64,000 nucleotides of DNA from Eretmocerus hayati (taxonomy: Eukaryota; Arthropoda; Insecta; Hymenoptera; Aphelinidae): contig CM056743.1 of NCBI GenBank assembly GCA_029851415.1, positions 34,798,714-34,862,713 on the forward strand, read 5' to 3'. Both the position numbers and the translations under genes were made by a program. Shown here piece by piece: positions 18,440-30,229 of the stretch (positions within the stretch are counted from its first letter, which is position 1; every line of letters starts with the position of its first letter). Below the pieces are notes generated by a model. It had not been told where the DNA came from. It ran no database searches and saw only the letters and a list, made by a program, of their open reading frames with translations.

Positions 18440-18777
18440 GGCGGATACAGGATTTGGATTGGGGGGGGGGGGGGAGGGGTCGCGCGTATATATATATTGC
18501 ATCGCACGCGTGTGCAGCAGCGGCAGCTCACCAGCTCAAAACAAGAGGCAGCAAAAATCGGCAGCCAATCAGAGCGCGAGTTCGCTTGTGCCGGCAGCAA
18601 AAGTCAAGCTTTCGTGACTGAAACGAGGCACGAAAGGACGTGCTTTCCTGACGGGAGGAGGAAAAGAAAATTATTTGAGGGTGGGGGGGGGGGCGATTAA
18701 GATCTGAAAATTGGTTTGGGGGGCGATTGCTCCCTTCGCCCCCCCCCCCCCCCCCCCCCCTGTATCCGCGCTTGCCG
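18440..18777. repeat. G- and C-homopolymer tracts, possible foldback
   Basis: A run of about 12 G starts near 18,462, another G tract lies near 18,682-18,693, GGGGGG near 18,717, and about 22 C at 18,739-18,760. The outer motif GCGGATACAGG near 18,442 recurs inverted near 18,762-18,772 (CCTGTATCCGC), which suggests a small inverted-repeat element. The G tracts could form quadruplexes. Reading frames across the tracts are not credible. Confidence 0.6.
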
Positions 18778-18789
18778 CTTTTTCGGGAA

Positions 18790-19275
18790 CGATCACGGAT
18801 CCTCGGGAACGGAGATCTCTACTTTCCGGATATCCTGATGATACATGATGATCCCATTCATGACGACTCAACGAAGGTCCAAAATGAACATGGAAACTTC
18901 TATATCCTATAGGATATACAGTAGTTCAAATTTGTTGTTACAATCACTAGTAACACAATGAATCAGAAACACTGATTTACCGAAATAGCACGTATACATT
19001 CATCGTTCAAGTTGTAAAAAAATGAGACTTCTCTTCATTATTTACAGTTCGAGAAGTAATGCGCAAATGACGTCTGACATAGCTTTACATTCACGCACTG
19101 GCGGAGAGTACGTGATTGTATTTTCTCGCTCTAATGAATTTTCATCCACACACAGTTCCAAAATATGATGTCACATCATCCCTCTGAGTTCGGCCTTTCT
19201 CCAAAATTTCGTTTTTAAAATAAATCTTGCTCGGACAGTGGTGCATTGAATTACAACTTCACGCACAGTTGCAGA
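18790..19275. other. anonymous spacer
   Basis: No gene or repeat was recognised. Confidence 0.4.
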
Positions 19276-19278
19276 AGA

Positions 19279-19369
19279 TAGTATACGCAACATGTACGAG
19301 AAGATTCCGCACTCTTTTGGCAACTTGTGCGGAAATTGACCTTCTCGCACCTGTTGCGTAATATACTAT
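19279..19369. repeat. short imperfect hairpin, about 90 bp
   Basis: ATAGTATACGCAACA and CGAGAAG near the left end are matched inverted by CTTCTCG and TGTTGCGTAATATACTAT at the right end; TTCCGCAC pairs with GTGCGGAA inside. It may be a very short foldback element. It abuts the next foldback at 19,370. Confidence 0.65.
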
Positions 19370-20186
19370 GGTAAATGTACCCATCTTGCCCCCCATTAAG
19401 CCATTTTCTCAATAACTCTGGCCTATCTCAATATTTTCCAACGTACCTTAACTCATTTTAAAGCTTGACTCAATATCAAGACCATGAGTTGAAGTACATC
19501 CAATTTGGATCAACCGGAGCCAAACTGTTTTAATGCTCCCAAAAGGCGATTTTGAGGGTTTACAAAAAAGTGTACCCAACTTGCCCCCATCATTTAAAAC
19601 AATGTAGATCGGCGATAAAGGCCATAAAATCGCTTTGATATATTTTTATCATCATGCAGCGACATTTTGAGCTTTTCGATGGCCCAAGTTACTGTCTCCG
19701 ACCTATTTTGATGCAGTGAACACATTCTGAGTGGTAAGAAAAGCCATACTGCGAGCCTTTCCGAGATAACCATATGGGGGCAAGTTGGGTACACTCCGAT
19801 GTCGGCCTTCTAGATTCTCAAATCATCTCCGTGTTTTGTACATAAAATCGCTCCAAATCAGAGTATTCCAACTCTGAGAAGCGGATTTCGAAGGTCTTGA
19901 GACAAGGAATCGAATGCGCCAAGGTACGTAGAGATTGGTCGTACGAGAACAAATTTGCACCGGTTTTAGCGAACGCGATTTCCTCAGTGATTTCTTAGCC
20001 ATGCAAACACGAATAATGGGAAATACCTTTCAAAATTTTCTGGGAAACGCAGGAATGATTCGGGGTCGATGCGAACTGCTCACTTTCTCATATCTTAAAA
20101 TAACAAATGTAAAAAAAATATGCGGGAAGGTCCACGAGTGCCCATTTCTGAGATCGGCTTATGGGGGCAAGTTGGGTACATTTACC
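19370..20186. mobile_element. foldback element with GGTAAATGTACCC termini
   Basis: The left end GGTAAATGTACCCATCTTG is mirrored by CAAGTTGGGTACATTTACC at 20,168-20,186. Extra inverted copies of the GGGGGCAAGTTGGGTACA block lie near 19,572 and 19,775. No clean target duplication was found. The element ends 11 bp before the giant inverted-repeat element begins. Confidence 0.7.
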
Positions 20187-22041
20187 TTATTAAATAACAC
20201 AGGCCCACATAAAGAAAAAAGTACCTGTACCCAGCGACCTGACCCATGTATTTCCACGTAAAATTGTGCGCTGAATTCGAAAATGACATCAGTTTTCACC
20301 GGACACCCACGGATTTTCAAAAAAATCAAGACAACAATTTTTTAAGCTAGATATTGGATTTTCGACCTCGGAATCTGAAAGGGGAGTAAAGGACTCCGCT
20401 CCGAGAGATAGGATTTTGGCTTTCGGTTAACTTTGTCGGGGAAGAAATATGTTGTCAAGCACAAAATTCTGAACAAAAAGTTCAATGGGCTCGAAGACGG
20501 AAAATGGCTAGTTTTTTCAGTACAAATCAAATGAATACCAATAAATGGGAGGCTATGAGGTTATCTAGAACAACAACAAAGGCTTGTCTGCAGCGTTCGA
20601 ATTTGAATGGAAAATGTACAATTTGAGTGAGATGTAGCTAAAAGGTCATCACTTTGGTAATTGAAACATTTTATCTGAAACCTTCGATACAAGAAACAAA
20701 TAAATGCATGCAAGAAAAGTGATAATGCGCGATTGACAAAGAAATCATAACGGCTTGTATTCTCAACAATTACATTTCATTTCAATCAATGTAGCAGCTG
20801 ACGCTGGAGCTAGATCATAAGGCTGTGCTGACTTGATGCAACGAGTACATGATCTTGAGAGCCCAGATATGGGGCGGGAGCGGCTTTTTGACATCAACAT
20901 CATCGCATAGCATGAGGCTCGCGCTTTGAATAGTTGATAAAAGGTGTCCGATAGTGCATGGCTGCAATTAAATTATATGGAATGAATCAAAATTAATCTT
21001 GGATCGCGTGAGACTAGTGTCTGACAAATATTTTGAGGATATGGAAATCGAATATCATATTTCCGTATCTCGAGATCATATCGCGTAAGAGGCTGCGGGG
21101 TCGAGAGCAAGCGACTATCAAAATCGAGCTCGAAAAGTCGAGTGGAGGCTGTTTTTGAGGTATTTCAAGGTCGCTGAACACGAATATGACATTGCCTTGC
21201 CTCCTAATCGTGTTGCGTGGGCGGCTGCGGGGACGGAGGCGCGAATTGACCGAGATCGAAGCTCGAGACTTGAGTAAGGGCGTTTTTGGGGTATTTTGGG
21301 GTCGTTGAGCACGAATTTGAGATCATCCAGCCTCCAAGTCATGTTGCGTGGGCGGTTGGGGGGGGGGTCGAGTAGAAGCACAAATTGACCAAGATTGGAG
21401 TTTGAGAGTTGAGTAGGGGTTGTTTTTAGAGTATTTTGGCATCGCTAAGCACGTATTTGAGATTACACAGTTCCCGAATCGTGTTGAATGGGTAGCTGCA
21501 AGATCAAGGACGCGTGTTGAACTAGATAAAACTGGAAGAGCCGGCGGGGGGGGGGATCCTTGATATCTCGAGATCACTGGACACAAATCTCAGATCACTC
21601 AGCCTCAGAACCGTATTGGGTGGGCGGCTGATGGTGAATTCGATGTGGTTTCCTGACAATGATCATTTCCTGAGATAGAATCTGACCAGGATTGTAAGCC
21701 GAATTAAGACATCGGGACCAGATCACGAGCATACGCCAAGTATCTCCTTTAACCGAGGAATCGAGCGATATCCTATTTATCGAAATTCCGAATCGCTCGG
21801 TATGTAATCATAATCCTCGATCACGGAATAGGCCACAAATAGTTTCAGGCGTGAATCTGCGAGAAAGTGGTGACTGCCAGGAGATTTGACCGTTAAATCT
21901 CTATTCTGCCCATCTTCACATACAGGATCAGATTGGATGTACCGAGAGGCACGATGACTAAACAACGCCCAGAATCACCACGTGATCCAATAGCCTAAGG
22001 ATCGGAAGATATCCCAGGACGTGCGCCCACGTAGCACGCAA

Positions 22042-22250
22042 CGTTTCAGAAACGTTTCAAGAACGTTTCAAATGAAACTTTGAAACGTTTCTTGAGAAGG
22101 TTTCTGGGAAGTTTCCCGTACGTTTCTGAAACGTTTGTATGTCCACATTTTTAAACGTTTCGGTAGCGTTTTGGAAACGTTTCCGGCTCCACATATTATC
22201 CATGCATGCAGATTGGCTTTATGAGGTTTCTCTAGGACGTTTCAGAAACG
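22042..22250. repeat. cluster of GAAACGTTTC palindromes (left arm)
   Basis: The palindromic decamer GAAACGTTTC and near variants (AAACGTTTC, GAAACGTTC) occur about a dozen times in 200 bp, starting right after GCACGC. The cluster is conserved inverted at 46,785-46,984. It might be a multi-site protein-binding region of the element, but that is inference. Confidence 0.75.
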
Positions 22251-23929
22251 TTTAAAAAATGACGTATATTTGGATGGGCACCGTGAGCGGTCGTAGCCGC
22301 CCATTGCTACTATAAGGCGTTTTTTAGCGGATTCCAAGGCAGCGTGTCGCCGTGCAAAATTGTCAACGGCAGGTGACAAAGTTGAAGATGTCTGATGAAA
22401 GATTGGTGATGTCTGGTGCGAGTGAGCAATAATTCTGACTCACGTATGGAGACATTTAATTTATTTGACTAATTCATATGCAAGTATTTCGAATACAATT
22501 AGCCCCGGTTTACGCTTCGGCGAGTCCTCGACATGGATTTTTAAGGATTCGTGAGCTAGCTCAGAAACTCGACACATAATTTAAATGCCATTAGTTCATA
22601 AAACATCCTGATTTCGTTTGGTACATGCGCAAGTAGATAACCTTAGGAATCGCTAGTGACAACATGATGTTCGATGTGTAGGCAAGGGAATATTTGTCAT
22701 CGTGCGTAGTAACGCCAACGATCAAGAGCTACATATTCTCAATTCTCGGGTGGATTTTGGCGCAATCTCAGCCTGAGCGAGTTAGTTTTTGAATGATCAT
22801 TGATTCGTTGCCCGATGATAGTGCGCAAAACCACGTTGCCACAAGTGAAATATCCACTCATTCGCCGAGTTTCTTAGAATGCATTTTCACGCTGGCGATT
22901 CTTCGCCATTTGTGTAAGAGAGAACGACTTATACAACTTTCCCTCACACCAATGACGAAGATCGCTTGCCGCGGCGAAGAATCGCCACCGCGAGAATGCA
23001 GCTTGACTCATAGATAATAGATACGAGAATGAATAGTAGTTTGACTTACTTATATGGGAACAGTATATGTTCTAAAAATTGGGCGATAGTAAACTGGCAT
23101 GTTACGGCCGTCATGGATACTCGAAAATAACTCAGAAGAAATGTTTATTCGTTCACCGATTGGCTCAATTATTAGGTTTATTCGATTACGCCGGTCAGAC
23201 CAACTCAGACTAGGTGTGACAATCGGATTTCCCTTTCTAACTTTATGAGAAAGAGAGAAAGGCCCGTTGATCTCACCAGGTCTGCCCGCCGTAATCGGAT
23301 GAACCTAATATTCACAGCATCAAGGAACGTTAATAGTTCAGCAAATGTAGCCCAATATGAGTAGTGGAAGCAATCACATTAGACGTCAAAAATATTGCAA
23401 ACGCAAATTGCATCATATCTTTTGGAGCGCCGCGCGAAGTTTTCAGCAAAGAAAATCTGAGCAACGTTGTGCAGTAGCAACAAGTTTCACGTTCGTTCAA
23501 GATACAGTTGTATACACTTTACACTCTGTGATTTACAGCCACACGACCTTATACATTATTCTAGTGATATTAGGTTTTCGATATTTATCGATTGATTCAA
23601 CCAAAAGCTGACTTAAACCTACGACAAATTTTTTTCTCGTAAAATTTTTTCCTATGCACTATTAGACACTGTAACTTAGTATGAGTTTGAGCTAGAGCCG
23701 GTACTGCTCTGCCGGATAGTGCTTGCAAGAACCTGCGTGGAACTCCGTAGTAGAAACAAGTAGCCGATTCATCAAAACCCAGCCTCATACAACAACAAGA
23801 TTCTACGTGTCTACAAATATCAGGTCCACGTAAGTTTCTTCAAATGATTCGTCCCAGAGGCTTTTGCCTTCTGCCTCCACCACGTTCTGGGTCCATTGGT
23901 GAGACAATGCATACCCAATTAGCATCACT

Positions 23930-26900
23930 TCAGATAATCCTTCGTCTTGTTTTAGGCGCTGTCATCATTGACCCGGTGGTGCGCCCGCCTTCCCCCATTG
24001 TAGTGGCAATTTCCACCAATTGCCGTCGCAAGCATAGATCTCGCCCTGCTCCTTTTGGGACACCCCTCCACCATTTCATTCCAACATTCTCAGGATCTGT
24101 AAATCGCAAAATGAAAGATGTATTTATTTATTTATCTATTTCAATTAACGGCAAAAAGGCTTCAACGAATTTGTCAACGATTGGCTAGAATAGAGAACAT
24201 TACGAAATGAAACTCATAATAATCTGTGGAAAATTGATTCCCAACTGATGATCATTAATGCAATCCACCATTGCAAACATTCTTATCCATATTCTAATAG
24301 ATTCCGGCTTACTCATTCTTTGAGCTGTATTAATGAATGCTTAGAGAGCTTAGATTACGAGAAGAATAGTTGCTTTCTCCCGGACGTAGTTTGATTTCGC
24401 AAATGTTCTCACTTATTTGATCATCGCTGAACCCATTATCGTATATTATCGTAACCCATTATAATACTACGGCACCGGGCTGCGAATGACAGGCATACGT
24501 AAGGCACTTTGCAAAAGGCATAAATTATAGTATATATTAATCGCACCAAAGGACTGTTTACTCTACAAATTCGGATGCGGAGGTTTGCGCGTTTCACCAA
24601 TCATCCTCAACTTTCAATTAACGAGATGCACTGCAAAACATCACACTACCCCGACCCAAAATAAATTAGCCAACCCGACGTCATCCTACAGGCGTACCCC
24701 CTTCCCCTTATCACACAAACTACAATTTACCTGAAACCGGCATTATAAGAATTGTCACTTCTATGGCATCTTCAATATCATCGCCAGTGCATGGGACTTT
24801 TAGGTAGAACCCCAACCACATCGCTTTCTACGGCATCATCCGCAGAGCCCTGGCACACGGTCATGTGCAACTTGGCGCTGATAGGGTGCGGATTAACGTG
24901 GAGAGCTGACACCATCTTCTGCGTGACCTTCTCGGCATAAGCTGGTTCATCCATGCAACAAGAGATAAGTATATAATTCATTCAACTATCCCTTGCACAT
25001 TATCCAAACTTGATAATACTGATAATACCTCTATCAGGACAATTATCCTCAAGTATCCGCTTCTTTCTCTCCCGTGAAGAGTTCTGGGAGCCGTTGATCC
25101 ATCTTCTTCCTATAAGCATTGCATCGTCCTGATCGCTGTCGTCCTCTGAAGATGTAGCTATTCCAGAATCATTATCACTCGACTTCCACATTGGCGCCAC
25201 TGGCATCAACTCGTCCATGTACCCGGTATCTGCGCAATATAATTGGGTCAGCCAATTGACCTTCGCGTGCCTTGCTCTTATAGTATGAAGAAGATTCATG
25301 TTACCCATCGCTCCTCGCCCGTGTGAAATACTCCGACTACTCGAAGAAGGAGCCTCTCTCTCCTCGTATAAGCCTATACTACGCTCTTTCGCCAATGGCA
25401 TTGGTTCGTCCTTGTCACCATCACCTATTATACCGATTTTATCATTGCACGTCAAAATAAGCATTACATTATTTACCACATCATGAGAAAAAGCGCCGAA
25501 TAATGTGCGTACCTGCCGCGTCCTCGCCATTAATGCTTCCTGCGCTTTTTGCTGCTGCAACGAAACCATCCTCCTCATTGATCCATATGTCTCCGTCGAC
25601 CAGCATCAAGTCACTCGTCTCTCCTGCACCTGAGAATCACAAATCAAGCAAGTACCAAAGCTGATTTCGCAAACATATTCGTTTGCTCAAGCAATCACTC
25701 TTAGAATTTGATGTCACTGACTCTTACCAGCACCATATGCCGCACGACTGTCGTGAAACTCATCATCACTATCCTGAGCACAATGGTCGTTCATGGTGTC
25801 GTCGTCGCTGGTATCATAGTCGGCTGCAATAAGCAGGAGCCTAGCCCGGAGCTCATCCAATCTCTCTGCAAATTAAGAAAAAATTGTGCTTTTATGAGTA
25901 TAGTCGATAATGAGGCGTGGAGGGAGTGTAAATCTCGCCCGATACTGCGAGCGGTGCAAGTGAGGCAAGGGGAGAATACTAGAAATATGATACACAGACG
26001 AGACGCGAAAGATGAGTACTCGCCAAGACCTTTGCCACTGCGCGACGACCGGGTGAGGCGAGAAAAAAAAGTGGTGAGGCAAGAAAAAAAAGGCACGAGC
26101 GGGTGAGGCAAGAAAAAAAAGGCTCGTGCACCGACAGAATTTCTCGATATAAATTGAGATACTGGTATCAGAATAATTACCCTACATGCCAGCAGTCGTG
26201 GGACGCGCCAATTTCCACGGGCATGTGGGGTACTTTCTCCCTGTATCAAGGAGATGGTTACTCTCGTGCCACTCATGATTGTTCTCCGGTAATATCAAAA
26301 TCGACGCGACTGAGAATCCAAGCGATTCAGGAAGATTCGAATGACCTTACCAGTTTGCATGCTCCAACTTCGATCAAAATCCAGCCATCTTCAGCTGGAC
26401 AATGCGAACGATGTGAACATTTTCTGAGCAAAATCTATCTGACATCAGGTAAGCAAAATCAAACGACGAAAATAATCCGCATTTTAGAACGTCCAGCTAT
26501 GCCACAAGTTCCTCGAACAGTCAGTTTTGATTAGAGAATCTCGAGCGATGCCAGAGCTACGCGAACTCCTTATCGAGAGATTGACGGGAGGCACAACAAA
26601 TAAGTACAAAAGCTTCCGCTGATGCACGCGATATACCAGTGAGGCACAAGAAATAAGTGCCAACGTCCATTGCCCTGACCTTTGCTGTGTCACGTCTACC
26701 ATACTATCAGGTTGTGATTTTCGGTCCGTTACATATTCTGAGACAACCTTGAAAAAATTCTGGATTCTAGGACGTTCAGCGATGCCAGGATTCCCTCAGA
26801 AAGTCAGTTCGAATTAAATAATCACGAGCCATGCATAGCCAGAGCTACGCGAACATCTTATCGAAAGCTTGACGCGAGGCACGACAAACAAGTACACAAG

Positions 26901-27855
26901 CTCCCACTGCTGCACGCGATATACCTGTGAGGCACGAGAAATAAGTGCCACCGCTCATTGCGCTCACCTTTGCTGAGTCACATCTACCATACTATCAGAT
27001 TTCAATTTTCAGTTTGTTACATATTTTAAGACAACCTTGACAAAAATCCGGATTTTAGGAAGTTCAGCTATGCCACAATTTCCTCAGAAATTCAGTTTGA
27101 ACTCAAAAATCTCGAGCCATGCATAGCCGGAGCTACGCGAACTTCTTATCAAAAGGTTGACGCGGGGCACGACAAAAAAGTACACAAGCTTCCGTTGCTG
27201 CACGCGATATACCAGTGAAGCACGAGAAATAAGTGGCAACGTTCATTGCGCTCACCTTTGCTGTGTCACATCTACCATACTATCAGATTCCAATCTGTTA
27301 CATATTCTAAGACAACCTCGGAAAAATTCCGAATTTTAGGACGTTCGGCTATGCCACAAGTTCGTCGAGAAGTCAGTTTGAATTGAAGAAGTTCGAGCCA
27401 TGCATAGCCAGAAATACGCGAATTTCTTCTCAAAAGGTTGACGCGAGGCACGACAAAAAAGTACACAAGCTTCCGCTGCTGCACGCGATATACCAGTGAG
27501 GCACGAAAAATAAGTGCCAACGTTTATTGCGCTCACCTTCGCTGTGTCACATCTACCATACTATCAGATTGTAAATTTCAGTCTGTTGCATATTTTAAGA
27601 CAACCTCGAAAAAAATTCGGAATATAGGTCGTTCAGCTATGCTTCACCTGCTGAGTCGAGGATTTCTTCAAAATCCATCAGCCGGGCACGTTCTGGGTGC
27701 TGCCCTAGGCGCGCCAATCTTTCTTGATCACGAGAACTCGCATAAATCGGCCACCAATATCTCCGCGTTCCTCGTGCTCCATCAGAACTCTCAAACCACG
27801 ACTCCGGGACAATCCGCAACTCATTTCTGCACCTTATAAGGAAGAATCGCTTCAT
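23930..27855 (-). CDS. arm gene of the giant element, 7 exons, unknown function
   Basis: Exons: 27,648-27,855; 25,728-25,865; 25,513-25,629; 25,305-25,424; 25,029-25,229; 24,731-24,941; 23,930-24,096. Every intron is phase 1 with GT/AG borders (donors GTGAAG, GTAAGA, GTACGC, GTAACA, GTATTA, GTAAAT). Exon 1 starts MKRFFLIRCRNELRIV, followed by ESWF and RYWWP; exon 2 continues ERLDELRARLLLIAADYDTS. This opening faintly recalls the N-terminal region of insect DUF4806-type proteins, a weak resemblance only. The middle is acidic and Ser-rich (SSEDDSDQDDAM) and then basic (SRERKKR). The C-terminus (DPENVGMKWWRGVPKGAGRD) is not recognised. Exon 6 needs one frame change near 24,800 (before CTGDDIEDAIEV), so this copy may be slightly damaged. 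Intron 1 holds a tandem array of about 289-bp units. Confidence 0.65.
26440..27640. repeat. 289-bp tandem array, left arm (about 5 units)
   Basis: The junction phrase CAGCTATGCCACAAGTTCCTC and the block ACAAGCTTCCGCTGCTGCAC recur at steps of about 280-290 bp (near 26,490, 26,771, 27,060, 27,340, 27,629). The array sits between exons 1 and 2 of the arm gene. Open frames of about 60-85 residues within units are by-products of the repeat. Confidence 0.85.
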
Positions 27856-29047
27856 CGTGTTGGATCACAGTGCACTACCAATATCAAAAACTAGGCGCGA
27901 TCTAGCCCGAAGCTCAGTCTGACCCTATTAGTCTGCAGTTATCGAGAAATAGTAAAACGCTCCTACACGCTCTTCCACGTACTGATGGCACACCGCCGCA
28001 TAAAGGACTGCAGTGCACATGGGCCACCGCCGCTCAGGGCCCTGTCAGCCAATCACAGCGCGTCGCTCCGTGGGCCTTTCCCCGTACTATTTCCCTTTCT
28101 GTCTTTTTACGCATCCCATCCGTAGCACCTATACAGGATCTGGAAAGTAAACAAACACAGATCCTCGCACGTGCGTTCTCTACGCTTCTCTTATCTGGTA
28201 AATCTTGGCCCGACTTCCTCATCCTTTCTTTCCCACATGGCCTTTCGCCCTTGTGCCTCGTCTTTTTTCTTTTTTTTTTCGTTTCCTCAATCACTTTCTC
28301 TTGCCGATTTTCTCTTAACTAACACACACCACATCGCACTTCTTATTTCTCAAGGCCACTTTTCAAGTAAGCCATTCACTCCCGTCCCTCATCACATTGC
28401 ACGGAAAACACCACACATTCGTATGATCATAAAGCTAATGTATATACCATCTCGGTTCCTTTACACTCGCTTTTACACAGGTCACGAAAATCTTGGGATC
28501 ATAATATGTATGAGTTCGGTTCCATGGAGAATTTGGAAAAACAATACCAACACCAAACGTAAAGATAATTCCCAATTCGTCATCTTTCTCTGCTAAAAAC
28601 TTTGGCTGCGTATGTTCTCATGCCCCAAAATACCCGTAATTTTGACGTAGAATAATAATAAAAGTGTGGGTCGAATTTAAAAACTGTGTACACTCCGCGC
28701 CAATGAATACTTTCCAGAACACTGAAATATAACACTGAAATATAATCTGTATCGATCGTCTAGACAATGTTCTGAATCGAATCTATTCGATTGAAGTTGA
28801 TTCACGAATGTTCGAAGTAAGAAATAATCCGTACATGTCGTTCTAAAACCGGATACCTCGGCTTGGAAAAGAGTGGCACCACTTTTTTAACATGTTTTCA
28901 AGGTCTAAGAATCACATGAAACCCATTTCAGACGTGTGCGATGAGAAAATTTTCTTCTTTTTCCAGAGGGTCAATAGTTAAAAGGTCCATGGAAACCCTC
29001 ATATATGAGTATGAAATATTTACTACTCAATGGATTTATCTTTGCAG

Positions 29048-30225
29048 GTGACAGTGTCGAAGGAGTACTCGATCAATCTAAAAAAGGGCGTGAGGCAGCC
29101 CTACAGTGAGCAGTGTGTTGGTGCGGAGGCTGCAGAAGTCCGGGAGAGAATGCTTGGGCAAAAACCGATCGCCGTTCGGGAATCAGGCGAGACAGATTCG
29201 GAATTCAGTTTCCGGGTCCACTGTCTTGCCTTCGACAACAATGTCGCCAAGAAACATACGTGTTATTGCCGGGACCAAGACTCCGTTAAAGATGCCAGCA
29301 TGTGCCTGATGGACGAGTTCGACTCGGTCATCAAACCACCCAAAAAACGATCGAGAAAGGAAGTGCACCGGGGCGTCAATACTTCTATGAGGTATTTTGG
29401 CGCGCCCGGGAGTCGTACGTGTTGGCACGCAGAGAATGGCGGATTCAAAAGCTGCAATCGCCACTTGGAGGGTGTGAAAAGTGCTGGGCCACGATCGACC
29501 CGGCCGATTACCCCAAGCTAGTGGATTGCTTAGAAAAGCACGGAAAAAATATAAAAGGCAGCGCCCTGTTCCACCAGAGCAGCGTGAGCATCGATCCGCG
29601 ATTGTTGCAGACATGGGGTATCAAGGTGAGATTTTTTTTGATTTTTTTTTTAATTTTTTTTATTTAAGCAAGTGGAACCTCATAGAGAGATTATTTTGCA
29701 TTCAAGGTGAGATACTTCGTGTAGCACCCGGGAGACTTTGTGTTTATCGGCGCCGGCATTCTTCATGCTGTGGTAAACGTTGGCTTTAACAATGCCATAG
29801 CAATGAACGTCGTCACCCGGGCTGATGCACATAATGAGGATATCTGCCGGAAGTATTGCCATGGATGCAGCGAGGAGGAGATAGGCAGGAAGCCACGTGA
29901 ATTCTACGAGCTGCAGAAGAAGGTCAAGGGCCGGATCATCTTCTCGCGGAAGGGGAAGCACGTGTACCCAACGTGCAACGTGGAGTTCGTGCGGAAAGCT
30001 CAGTTCGATGCTCACGTGCTTAAAGAGCACGATCTGAAAATCCACACGTGCCGCTTCAACGCTTGCGGAATCTCATTCAAGACCGTCTCATCACGAGACT
30101 CGCACGAACGGCGAGTGCACAAACAGCTTGATGAAGAGGTGCCGTGCACTGTAGAAGGATGCACGAAAAAAATGCGCAAGCGGAACATGGGACGCCACTT
30201 GAGAACCTGCCATCCCGGAGAATAG
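29048..30225 (+). pseudogene. JmjC-domain protein with C2H2 zinc fingers, broken
   Basis: Exon 29,048-29,625 follows an acceptor (CTTTGCAG); intron 29,626-29,706 (81 bp); exon 29,707-30,225 ends TAG. The JmjC core is readable: GVNTSMRYFGAPGSRTCWHAE gives the HxE metal ligands (H codon 29,426, E codon 29,432), then SCNRHLEG, KCWATIDPAD, IDPRLLQTWGIK, VRYFV, HPGDFVFIGAG, and the distal His in HAVVNVGFNNAIAMN. A C2H2 region follows: CRFNACGISF..H....H and CTVEGCTKKM..H...CH, plus a first finger that keeps FDAHVLKEH but has Tyr where its first Cys belongs. Known JmjC proteins with this fold are Fe(II)/2-oxoglutarate histone demethylases; plant REF6 has a similar order. Two lesions: a one-base loss in the A run at 29,477-29,480, and TAG at 29,722-29,724 where Gln is usual. 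The 5' exons were not found. Confidence 0.82.
29626..29706 (+). other. 81-bp intron with duplicated splice junction
   Basis: The 11-base string CAAGGTGAGAT spans the donor (29,622-29,632) and recurs across the acceptor (29,703-29,713). Removing 29,626-29,706 restores ATC AAG GTG AGA TAC in frame through a conserved JmjC strand. The intron is T-rich. Confidence 0.75.
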
Positions 30226-30229
30226 GTGA

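Larger units (their letters stand above)
20198..28735 (+). repeat. left arm of the giant inverted repeat
   Basis: This is the reverse complement of 37,278-53,130 apart from insertions and deletions. It is the shorter and probably less expanded arm. It lacks the GTACCACATTGAG satellite, most of the 490-bp repeat, the LINE tails and the 37,888-38,368 insertion seen on the right. It alone keeps exons 2-7 of the arm gene. Polypurine-rich G runs near 21,358-21,366 and 21,545-21,554 match C runs on the right arm. Confidence 0.8.

Noticed and set aside
25000..25578. Single 192-residue minus-strand frame
   Set aside because: It runs through three exons and their introns. The splice-consistent reading uses a different frame in 25,513-25,629 and matching phase-1 borders.
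28034..28596. Overlapping frames on both strands, repeated at 37,415-38,005
   Set aside because: The same arm sequence is read in several frames upstream of exon 1 of the arm gene. It is probably promoter or 5' region; no frame has a domain.
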